NCBI GenBank assembly: GCA_045580105.1
Contig: JAZNNH010000019.1
Span: forward strand, 1 to 27,917
Direction: 5' to 3'
Length of the DNA stretch: 27,917 bases
Source: RGIG5579 sp045580105
Lineage (GTDB): Bacteria; Bacillota; Clostridia; Oscillospirales; SIG627
Both the position numbers and the translations under genes were made by a program. A model generated the notes under the pieces. The model was not told where the DNA came from, searched no databases, and saw only the letters and a program-made list of their open reading frames with translations. This document shows positions 15,036 to 21,238 of this stretch, piece after piece (within the stretch, counting starts at the first letter, position 1; each line of letters begins with the position of its first letter).

Positions 15036-15044
15036 ATTATAACA
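15036..15044 (-). promoter_or_regulatory. Extended -10 promoter of the ABC transporter gene
   Basis: On the minus strand TG-T-TATAAT (15044-15036). No -35 match at normal distance, as tolerated with an extended -10. The palindrome AACCGGTT at 15055-15062 lies just upstream and may be an operator. The leader is about 38 bases. Confidence 0.55.
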
Positions 15045-15100
15045 GATGATTTTTAACCGGTTGTGAATAATGTGTGCAGCTTTTCAAAGAAAGAAAAAAG

Positions 15101-15748
15101 TTATTTTTTGGTCACTTTTTTCACGTCTTCGCGCGTTCCCATCACAAGGATGTGGGTGTTTTTCTCAAATAAGAAATTGGGTGAGTTGATAGGGTGAATT
15201 TTGCCGAATGCTTTGCTTGCCAGAACGGTTAAGGAATACTTTGCGCGGAAATCCATTTCTCTTAAGGTTCTTCCCACCCATTCGTCTTTGACCGAGATTT
15301 CAAAAACGTAAAAATCATTTGCCAATTCAAAGGAGTCGAAAATGCTGTCGCTGCTCACGTTCATTGCCACTCTTTTGGCAACGTCGTTTTCCGGATAAAT
15401 GATGACGTCCGCTCCGTTTCGGGAAAGCAGCTTTGCTTGAATGTCGTGATCGGCGCAGTTGTAGATTCTTTTTGCTCCGAGGTCTTTTAATAAGCACGTG
15501 ATTTCCAGCGCCGCCACGAAATCCGAATCCACGCAAACAAAGCAGGCGTCGAAGCTATCTACGTCAAACGAAGAGAGCACTTCCTGATTGGTGCAATCGG
15601 CAATTTTGGCACTGGGCGAAAAAGCTAGGACTTTTTCCAGTTTCGTTTCGTCTTTGTCCACCACGAGCATTTCACAATTTTGCTCGGAAAGGTAGCGGAT
15701 GAGGTGATAGCCGAACGAGCCGACTCCGATGATAAGAAATGTTTTCAT
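15101..15748 (-). CDS. ktrA: Potassium uptake regulatory subunit KtrA (TrkA family)
   Basis: The product has 215 residues. An RCK_N Rossmann domain (about 1-120) opens with IIGVGSFGYHL (GxGxxG, nucleotide-binding) and VVDKDETK (acidic residue closing the fold). An RCK_C domain (about 135-215) follows, including VGRTLREMDFRAKYSLTVLA. KtrA forms an octameric ring on the cytoplasmic side and gates KtrB in response to ATP/ADP; in several Bacillota c-di-AMP binds RCK_C and shuts uptake. AAGGAG precedes the ATG; the gene lies 18 bases after ktrB and shares its promoter. Confidence 0.92.
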   Translation of the reverse strand: MKTFLIIGVGSFGYHLIRYLSEQNCEMLVVDKDETKLEKVLAFSPSAKIADCTNQEVLSSFDVDSFDACFVCVDSDFVAALEITCLLKDLGAKRIYNCADHDIQAKLLSRNGADVIIYPENDVAKRVAMNVSSDSIFDSFELANDFYVFEISVKDEWVGRTLREMDFRAKYSLTVLASKAFGKIHPINSPNFLFEKNTHILVMGTREDVKKVTKK

Positions 15749-15766
15749 ATAATTCTCCTTTTCTCA

Positions 15767-17107
15767 TTATCCGACGGTAATATCTTCAAACGGTACTGTG
15801 ATCGGCGGGGGTGATTTTTTCTCCATCAGCGCTGTGCCGAAGGAAATGCTTCCCACCCTGCCGCAAAACATCAAAAATACAATGACGATTTTTGAGACGG
15901 TTTCCAAATCTCGGGTCACACCCAAGGTCAGACCGACCGTTCCAATCGCGGAAAATACTTCAAACAGGACGCTTCGAATCGGAAGATAGGGCTCTGCGGC
16001 GCAAATGACAAACAGCCCGATGATCGCCAAAGAAAGATTGGTGAAGAAAATCAGCATGGCTTTCGAAATGATCTGCGGCCGCAGGCGTCTTCCGAAGATG
16101 CCCGAAAAACGGGTCTTTCGAAGGGAGGAGAGGGTAAACAGGATCAGAATCGCAAAGGTGGTCGTTTTGATACCGCCCCCGGTCGAACTGGGGCTTGCGC
16201 CGATAAACATTAAGATGATGGTAATCAGATATCCGGCAGAAGAGAGCGAAGCGGTATCGGTAATATTCATACCCGCCGTTCTCGGGGAAACGGAATCAAA
16301 CAAACTGGCAAGAATGGCATCCGAGGCGGAAAGCCCTGCGTGGCTCGCGTTCGGTTCCAAGAAGAAAAAGAGTACGGCAGGAACGAGAATTAAAATGCAA
16401 GTGGTAAAGAGAACGATTTTGCTGTGCAGAGAGTATCGCTTGAAATGAAAGCCCTTTCGGGATATTTCGTCCCAAACGAAAAAGCCGATTCCGCCGACCA
16501 CGATTAAAATCATCAGCGTCAGGCAAATAACCCAGTCGCTGTGAAAATCGGTGAAGGAAGAAAAATTCCCGTTGAGGTCAAAGCCCGCGTTACAAAACGA
16601 GGAAACGGCGTGAAAAACACCAAACCAAAGAGCTTTTCCGAACGAATATCCGTAGGAAAAGAAAACGCGAAGAAAGAGAACGAGCGCGCCCACTCCTTCG
16701 AAAAGAAGCGTGCCGAACACAATTTTTTTTGCTAATTTTAAGATCCCGCCGATGCCGGAGGAGTTGATGCTCTCGCTCATCACTTCTTTTTGCCGCAGTC
16801 CCATTTTTTTGCGAAAGAGAACAAAAAACAGGGTAGCAACGGTCATAAATCCAAGACCGCCGATTTGGATTAAAACAAGAATGACCCCTTGTCCGAAGAG
16901 GGACCAAGTCATACCGGTGCCAACGGTGACAAGCCCTGTCACACAAGAGGCGCTGGTTGCGGTAAAAAGCGCGTCCGTAAAGGAAACGCTCTCGCCCTCT
17001 TGCACTGCTACCGGTAGTGACAAAAGACAGGTGCCAAGCAAAATGAGGAGAACAAACCCAAAGGCAATGATTTGCACGTGGGAAAGGTTCCTGAAAATTT
17101 TTTTCAT
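15767..17107 (-). CDS. ktrB: Potassium transporter channel subunit KtrB (TrkH family)
   Basis: The product has 446 residues, normal for KtrB, and forms the potassium-conducting membrane subunit with four channel-like repeats. The four pore-loop glycines are visible: SCVTGLVTV, FCNAGFDL, PRTAGMNI and GTVGLTLG. The ATG at 17107 is chosen: GAAGGA lies seven bases ahead and MKKIFRNLSHVQIIAFGF is a typical KtrB start. The frame continues 65 codons upstream but would run across the promoter. The C-terminus ends ITVPFEDITVG, also family-typical. First gene of ktrB-ktrA. Confidence 0.93.
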   Translation of the reverse strand: MKKIFRNLSHVQIIAFGFVLLILLGTCLLSLPVAVQEGESVSFTDALFTATSASCVTGLVTVGTGMTWSLFGQGVILVLIQIGGLGFMTVATLFFVLFRKKMGLRQKEVMSESINSSGIGGILKLAKKIVFGTLLFEGVGALVLFLRVFFSYGYSFGKALWFGVFHAVSSFCNAGFDLNGNFSSFTDFHSDWVICLTLMILIVVGGIGFFVWDEISRKGFHFKRYSLHSKIVLFTTCILILVPAVLFFFLEPNASHAGLSASDAILASLFDSVSPRTAGMNITDTASLSSAGYLITIILMFIGASPSSTGGGIKTTTFAILILFTLSSLRKTRFSGIFGRRLRPQIISKAMLIFFTNLSLAIIGLFVICAAEPYLPIRSVLFEVFSAIGTVGLTLGVTRDLETVSKIVIVFLMFCGRVGSISFGTALMEKKSPPPITVPFEDITVG

Positions 17108-17143
17108 CGTTTTCCTTCTTTGAAAATCTTTAAAATTAATTCC

Positions 17144-17172
17144 ATTATATCGGAACAGAATGAAATTGTAAA
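17144..17172 (-). promoter_or_regulatory. ktrB-ktrA promoter
   Basis: On the minus strand TTTACA (17172-17167), a 17-base spacer and TATAAT (17149-17144). The leader is about 30 bases, too short for the c-di-AMP (ydaO) riboswitch found before some ktr genes. It lies back to back with the yhbY promoter, with 14 bases between the two -35 elements. Confidence 0.75.
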
Positions 17173-17186
17173 GTATTTGGAAGCGG

Positions 17187-17215
17187 TTGACAAAGAAGTT
17201 TTTGGGAGATAAAAT
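17187..17215 (+). promoter_or_regulatory. Promoter of the yhbY-yugP unit
   Basis: TTGACA (17187-17192), a 17-base spacer and TAAAAT (17210-17215): consensus -35 and one mismatch in the -10. Confidence 0.85.
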
Positions 17216-17224
17216 AAGAGTTAA

Positions 17225-17243
17225 TGACGAATGGATTTCGTCA
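17225..17243 (+). promoter_or_regulatory. 5'-leader hairpin ahead of yhbY
   Basis: TGACGAA (17225-17231) and TTCGTCA (17237-17243) form a perfect 7-bp stem with a five-base loop. It would start within a few bases of the mRNA 5' end and stops three bases short of the ribosome binding site, so it may protect the transcript end or tune initiation. Confidence 0.5.
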
Positions 17244-17258
17244 AAGAGGAGAACTACT

Positions 17259-17555
17259 ATGCTTACAGGAAAACAAAGAGCGTATCTGCGCTCTCTTGCC
17301 AATTCGCTTCCGGCAAAATATCAGGTCGGAAAACAAGGGTTTGAGGAAGATATGTTTTTGACTCAGATCCGCGAGGGCTTAGAGAAAAATGAATTAATTA
17401 AAGTCAGCATCTTGGAGAATGCGGATCTTTCTCCGAGAGAAGTTTCCGATGCCATTTGTGAAATGCTCGGTTGTGAGGGCGTTCAGGCGATCGGAAACAA
17501 ATTCGTTTTATATAAAAAGAGTAAGAAAAATCCAAAGATCCAGTTGCCCAAATAA
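17259..17555 (+). CDS. yhbY: YhbY family RNA-binding protein (CRM domain)
   Basis: The product has 98 residues, the typical size. MLTGKQRAYLRSLANSL, then VGKQGF and ENADLSPREVSDAI are hallmarks of the CRM/YhbY fold, with the usual GxxG-type loop region near VGKQGFEED. YhbY associates with pre-50S ribosomal particles in E. coli, so a role in ribosome assembly is expected. The ATG at 17259 is supported by GAGGAG a few bases ahead and the family N-terminus; the open frame begins earlier but overlaps the promoter. The peptidase gene follows after 11 bases. Confidence 0.92.
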   Translation: MLTGKQRAYLRSLANSLPAKYQVGKQGFEEDMFLTQIREGLEKNELIKVSILENADLSPREVSDAICEMLGCEGVQAIGNKFVLYKKSKKNPKIQLPK

Positions 17556-17566
17556 AGGAGATTGAT

Positions 17567-18292
17567 TTGAACCGGTTTTTATATTATTTTGAAGTGTTCG
17601 GATATTTATTTGTCGTGATCGCGTCGATTTTTGCGCTTCTTGCAAGCGCTCGCGTCAATTCCACCTTTCAGCGCTATTCGAAGGTACTCTCGAAGAGCGG
17701 GCTGACCGGTGAGAAGGCGGCCATGCGTGTGCTTTCGGAAAATGGCGTTTTCGGGGTTCGCGTTGCCCGCACACCGGGAAGTCTGACCGATCATTATGAT
17801 CCGCGGGATAACACCATCTATCTTTCCGAGGCGGTTTTTGATTCCACGTCAACCGCCGCCATCGGGGTTGCCGCTCACGAAGCGGGACACGCCGTTCAGC
17901 ACGCCAAAGAGTATTTGCCGATTCGCATTCGTACCGCGATCGTGCCGATCACCAATTTCGGCGCCCGTCTTTCCACACCGCTTATTGTAATCGGGCTTTT
18001 GCTTTCCGGATACGCCGGATCTTACCTCGGCTATGAGATCTCGCTCTTGGGCGTTTTGCTCTTTAGCTTTTGCGTGATTTTTCAGCTTGTTACCCTTCCT
18101 ACCGAATTCAATGCCTCTCGCCGCGCAATTCAGGCGTTGGAGGTCGGCGCTGTTTTGGATGACGAGGAACTCAAGGGTGCAAAAAAGACCCTCTTTGCCG
18201 CCGCGATGACGTACGTGGCAGCTTTGGCGGTTTCCGTAACTCAGTTTTTGCGTTTATTTGCCCTTGTAATGGGGAATAGAAGGAGAAGATGA
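17567..18292 (+). CDS. yugP: Zinc metallopeptidase, YugP family (membrane)
   Basis: The product has 241 residues. A membrane segment near the N-terminus (about 8-28) is followed by a zinc protease core with VAAHEAGHAVQHAKEY (zinc ligands H104 and H108, catalytic E105) and TLPTEFNASRRAIQAL, which holds the third ligand region. Two membrane helices follow (about 133-170) and one near the C-terminus. The length is usual for the family (B. subtilis YugP about 225). The start is TTG at 17567, six bases after AAGGAG; no ATG fits. Substrates are unknown. The downstream gene overlaps its stop. Confidence 0.9.
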   Translation: MNRFLYYFEVFGYLFVVIASIFALLASARVNSTFQRYSKVLSKSGLTGEKAAMRVLSENGVFGVRVARTPGSLTDHYDPRDNTIYLSEAVFDSTSTAAIGVAAHEAGHAVQHAKEYLPIRIRTAIVPITNFGARLSTPLIVIGLLLSGYAGSYLGYEISLLGVLLFSFCVIFQLVTLPTEFNASRRAIQALEVGAVLDDEELKGAKKTLFAAAMTYVAALAVSVTQFLRLFALVMGNRRRR

Positions 18293-18714
18293 TGAACTTT
18301 TTCAATCGTTTGCGAAACACGTTCAGCCGCTTTATGCTGGGACGTTACGGCGGAAATGATACCCTCAATCGCCACCTTTTGATTGTTTGGCTGATTCTTT
18401 ACGCCGTCAATCTCTTTTTGCACAGTTTCATCCTTTACATACTCGGACTTGTTTTATGCGCGATCACCTTGTTCCGTATGTTTTCGCGCAACGTGATCCG
18501 CCGCCAGCGTGAAAACGCCGCATACTACCGCTTTTATCAAAAGCAGGCCCGCGCGGTCAAGCACGTTTTCATTCGTTTTCGGGATCGAAAAACCACTCGC
18601 TTTTTCAAGTGTCCTTACTGTAAAGCCCCGATTCGAATGCCCAGAAGAGTCGGGAAGTTCAATATCCGCTGTCAAAAATGCGGCAACACCTTTCAAAAAG
18701 AATTCAAACGGTAA
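18292..18714 (+). CDS. Membrane protein with C-terminal zinc ribbon, function unknown
   Basis: The product has 140 residues. Two closely spaced membrane segments (about residues 27-65) are followed by a basic helix and a C-terminal zinc ribbon, CPYC (spacing 14) CQKC. The reading frame also has an ATG at 18289; the one at 18292 is preferred because it stands six bases from AAGGAG (18280-18285). The start overlaps the yugP stop (TGATG), so the genes are translationally coupled. Zinc-ribbon membrane proteins of this kind have no known function. The strong terminator after it closes the unit. Confidence 0.75.
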   Translation: MNFFNRLRNTFSRFMLGRYGGNDTLNRHLLIVWLILYAVNLFLHSFILYILGLVLCAITLFRMFSRNVIRRQRENAAYYRFYQKQARAVKHVFIRFRDRKTTRFFKCPYCKAPIRMPRRVGKFNIRCQKCGNTFQKEFKR

Positions 18715-18748
18715 AAGAAGCGTTTCACATTTTGTGAAACGCTTCTTT
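18714..18748. terminator. Strong bidirectional terminator between the zinc-ribbon gene and folC
   Basis: AAAGAAGCGTTTCACA (18714-18729) and TGTGAAACGCTTCTTT (18733-18748) form a perfect 16-bp stem with a three-base loop, T-rich afterwards. It lies between two convergent genes and includes the last base of the plus-strand stop codon. Confidence 0.93.
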
Positions 18749-18756
18749 CTTTTTTG

Positions 18757-20034
18757 TTACACGCCGATGATTTCCAAAGCTTCGATGATTTCGCCGTACA
18801 TATAAAGAGAACCGACGCAAAGGATGGCTTTGTTCTCTTCCTTGGCTTTTTGAACGGCGGCGGCAAGAGCGTCTTTCGGAGTGGGATGAGCCGAAGCCGA
18901 AACACCGATTTCAAGGAACTTCTTCGCTAATTCGGCGCCTTCCAAAGCACGCGGATTTTCGGGCGTAAGGCAGAAAACCTGACTTGCGATCTGACCCATC
19001 TCGGACACCATATATTCGTAATCCTTGTCTTTCATCACACCGGTGACGAGGAGCAATTTTTCCGATCCGAAATAAATCTTTGTGCTTTCGACCGCGCTGT
19101 CCACACCCTCAGGGTTGTGACCGCCGTCACAGATGATAAGAGGGGCGGTGCGTACCACTTCAAATCGTGCCGGCCAGCGCACTTGTTTCAATCCCTCCAA
19201 AACAGCACTGTCTTCAATGGAAAGCTTCTCTTCGCGCAAAAGCTCGACGGCTTTCAGTACGTTTTGTGCGTTTTCGGTCTGATAAGAGCCAAGAAGCGGG
19301 ATGGCAATGCTCTTCCAACTCTTCCAGTCAAATTCCGTGCCGCTCAGATCCTGCTTTGAGATGGAAAGACCCGTTCGGTCGATCGTGTGGAAGGGGGCGG
19401 GGGAAGCTTCTGTCGTCTTGCGGATGATCTCGTATGCACACTTGTCTTTTCCGCAATACAAAACGGGAACGAATGGCTTGATGATGCCTGCTTTTTCCCG
19501 TGCGATTGCTTCGATCGTGTCACCCAAAAAGGAGGTGTGATCCAAAGCAATTCCCGTAATGACGGACAAAACGGGGGTTTTGATGACGTTGGTGGAATCG
19601 AGTCGCCCCCCCATACCGCATTCTAAAACAACAAGATCACACTTTTGCCGTTTGAAATATTCCATCGCAACGGCGGTAATCAGTTCAAATTCCGTCGGCT
19701 TTTCTTCCATTTCTTCTGCCAGCGGACGAACGAAATCGCAAAGCTCGGCAAGGGTTTGATCGGGAATATCCTGACCGTTGACCTTCATTCGCTCGTTAAA
19801 ACGCAGAATGTAAGGGGAGGTGTAGGTTCCGACGCGATAACCGGCTTCGATCAGAATGGAAGAGAGCATCGCACAAAACGAGCCCTTTCCGTTGGTTCCC
19901 GCAACGTGGATAAAACGCAGGCGGTTTTGCGGATTTCCCATTCGTTCCAGCAAATCTTCGGTTCTGGAAAGACCGGGTTTCGATCCTTGCCAGAAGTTGG
20001 AATGAATATAGGTCAGTGCTTCTTGATAGTTCAT
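18757..20034 (-). CDS. folC: Bifunctional folylpolyglutamate synthase / dihydrofolate synthase
   Basis: The product has 425 residues, normal length. It adds glutamate to folates (and to dihydropteroate), which retains them in the cell. Mur-ligase-type motifs: P-loop AGTNGKGSF (45-53), GGRLDSTN, TGIALDHTSFLGDT, IAREKAGIIKP (with the lysine that is carbamylated in the family) and CDGGHNPEGV in the C-terminal domain. It follows folT by 15 bases and probably depends on the THF riboswitch upstream. The ribosome binding site is weak (AAGAAGA). Confidence 0.95.
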   Translation of the reverse strand: MNYQEALTYIHSNFWQGSKPGLSRTEDLLERMGNPQNRLRFIHVAGTNGKGSFCAMLSSILIEAGYRVGTYTSPYILRFNERMKVNGQDIPDQTLAELCDFVRPLAEEMEEKPTEFELITAVAMEYFKRQKCDLVVLECGMGGRLDSTNVIKTPVLSVITGIALDHTSFLGDTIEAIAREKAGIIKPFVPVLYCGKDKCAYEIIRKTTEASPAPFHTIDRTGLSISKQDLSGTEFDWKSWKSIAIPLLGSYQTENAQNVLKAVELLREEKLSIEDSAVLEGLKQVRWPARFEVVRTAPLIICDGGHNPEGVDSAVESTKIYFGSEKLLLVTGVMKDKDYEYMVSEMGQIASQVFCLTPENPRALEGAELAKKFLEIGVSASAHPTPKDALAAAVQKAKEENKAILCVGSLYMYGEIIEALEIIGV

Positions 20035-20049
20035 AACGATCTTCTTTCT

Positions 20050-20607
20050 TTAGTGGAGTGTGTGAGAATCTTTTTTGATTTTTGCCATTTGGTTGGTGAA
20101 TGCGCGATGGCGATTCATCGCGAAGAAGAGAACGCTTTCCAAGACGAATACAATGGCATAGGTGACGGCGCGCCAACCGAGCGTTGCCCAAAACGGCATT
20201 TTGAAAAACAGGGAAAGTCCGATCGTTTTGATGATCAGAGATCCTGCCACGTGTGACAAGAAACCGGTTAAGAGAATTTTAGCAAAATCGGATTGGATCG
20301 ACAAACGAGCGGTAAATCCGGAAATCAAACCGATGGAAACAGCGCCGAGCGTGATGATGGGGTTGATGCTGTAACCGACGAGGACACAGCCCACAAGATC
20401 CGCCACGGCTCCGACCACCGCTCCGACCCACGGTCCGAAATAGAAGCCGGCAAGGATGATGGGGAAGTTTTCAAAACTGATGCGAATGGTTTCCCCCAAA
20501 TTAATTGCCAAATACTTTCCCAAAAGAATACTAAGGGCGGCAAAAATCGCGCCGATTGCCAAAATCGGGATGGGGATCAGGGTCTTAGGTGAATTGCTTT
20601 TTTTTAT
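20050..20607 (-). CDS. folT: Folate ECF transporter S component FolT, probable AUA start
   Basis: About 185 residues with six membrane helices. The N-terminal helix region PIPILAIGAIFAALSILLGKYL, the ENFPIILAGFYFGPWVGA stretch and VADLVGC mark an ECF S component of the folate type. It would bind folate and join the energizing ECF-A/A'/T module encoded elsewhere. Start: there is no ATG, GTG or TTG where the gene should begin. A perfect AGGAGG (minus strand, 20620-20615) lies seven bases before ATA (20607-20605), followed by KKSNSPKT, so ATA or a sequencing error for ATG is likely. The next possibility, GTG at 20661, abuts its own AAGGAG and would translate through the control hairpin. The THF riboswitch directly upstream fixes the substrate; folC follows. 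Confidence 0.88.
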   Translation of the reverse strand: MKKSNSPKTLIPIPILAIGAIFAALSILLGKYLAINLGETIRISFENFPIILAGFYFGPWVGAVVGAVADLVGCVLVGYSINPIITLGAVSIGLISGFTARLSIQSDFAKILLTGFLSHVAGSLIIKTIGLSLFFKMPFWATLGWRAVTYAIVFVLESVLFFAMNRHRAFTNQMAKIKKDSHTLH

Positions 20608-20614
20608 AAAAATA

Positions 20615-20667
20615 CCTCCTTTTCCGCTTTTTCCAATGGTGGAATCCGGAAAAGGAGGCACTCCTTC
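20615..20667 (-). promoter_or_regulatory. Expression platform of the folT riboswitch: hairpin burying the Shine-Dalgarno, with a competing hairpin
   Basis: On the minus strand CCTCCTTTTCCG (20658-20647) and CGGAAAAGGAGG (20626-20615) pair perfectly over 12 bp, with a small inner stem TTCCA/TGGAA. The 3' arm contains the folT ribosome binding site AGGAGG, so this fold blocks translation; the following TATTTTT could also make it a weak terminator. Alternatively AAGGAG (20667-20662) can pair with the adjacent CTCCTT (20658-20653 region) across a three-base loop, which would break the large hairpin and free the site. Confidence 0.75.
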
Positions 20668-20670
20668 TTC

Positions 20671-20768
20671 GGTAGCGGGATGCGAATCTCAAATCGCAAG
20701 GCAAAGGCCTTTTTGTCTTCTGAACAACTCCCCGTTTCAAAAGCACTTGACGCATGAGATTCTACTCT
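20671..20768 (-). ncRNA. Tetrahydrofolate (THF) riboswitch
   Basis: The minus-strand RNA matches the THF class (Rfam RF01831) as I know it: 5' GAGUAGA, then GCGUCAAGUG, UGAAACGGGGAGUUGUUC, a stem AAGGC-CUUU-GCCUU, UGCGAUU and 3' CGCAUCCCGCUACC. Pairing is visible: GUAG/CUAC closes P1, AAUCUCA (20761-20755) pairs with UGAGAUU (20691-20685), and AAGGC (20711-20707) with GCCUU (20702-20698). It lies between tadA and the folate transporter gene folT, the typical target of this class. Binding of reduced folate should lower expression of folT and folC. Confidence 0.92.
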
Positions 20769-20776
20769 TTTTTGAT

Positions 20777-21238
20777 TTATTTGTTTTTTCGAAGCGAGGC
20801 GAAAAACTGCTTTAAGAGCGATTTTGCCGCGTCTTCGTAAAGACCGAATGTAATTTCGGGTTTGTGATTGAAAGGATATTCCATCAGATCCACGACACCG
20901 CCCAAAGCACCGCCCTTGGGGTCTTTGGCAGCAACGTGCACCTTTTTGATGCGAGAATGAATGATGGCGCCGGCGCACATCGGACAGGGTTCTAAGGTTA
21001 CGTACAGTTCGCACTGCCAAAGCCGCCATCCGCCCAAACGCTTGCACGCTTTGTCGATCGCAACAATTTCTGCGTGATGCAGGGCATTTTTCTTTCGCTC
21101 TCTGGCGTTACGGCCGCGGGCAATGATCTTGCCGTCTTTTACAATCACACAGCCAATGGGAACCTCGCCCTCCAAGCCGGCTTTTTGCGCCTCTTTGAGC
21201 GCCGCACGCATAAACGTTTCTTCTTGCGTCATATGCAT
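20777..21238 (-). CDS. tadA: tRNA-specific adenosine-34 deaminase TadA
   Basis: The product has 153 residues. It converts A34 to inosine in tRNA-Arg(ACG). The zinc deaminase motif is complete: H55-A-E57 (HHAEIVA) and PCPMC with C85 and C88. GGALGG and the C-terminal LLKQFFASLRKNK are typical of TadA. The gene starts inside the end of the PBP gene (10-base overlap if the first ATG is used; a second ATG two codons later at 21232 is possible), which implies co-transcription with dnaE-PBP. Little ribosome binding signal precedes it (GAG only), suggesting translational coupling. Confidence 0.94.
   Translation of the reverse strand: MHMTQEETFMRAALKEAQKAGLEGEVPIGCVIVKDGKIIARGRNARERKKNALHHAEIVAIDKACKRLGGWRLWQCELYVTLEPCPMCAGAIIHSRIKKVHVAAKDPKGGALGGVVDLMEYPFNHKPEITFGLYEDAAKSLLKQFFASLRKNK

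Noticed and set aside
17108..17302. A 65-codon N-terminal extension of KtrB
   Set aside because: It would cross the ktrB promoter and the yhbY promoter, and the family N-terminus starts at 17107 with a proper ribosome binding site.
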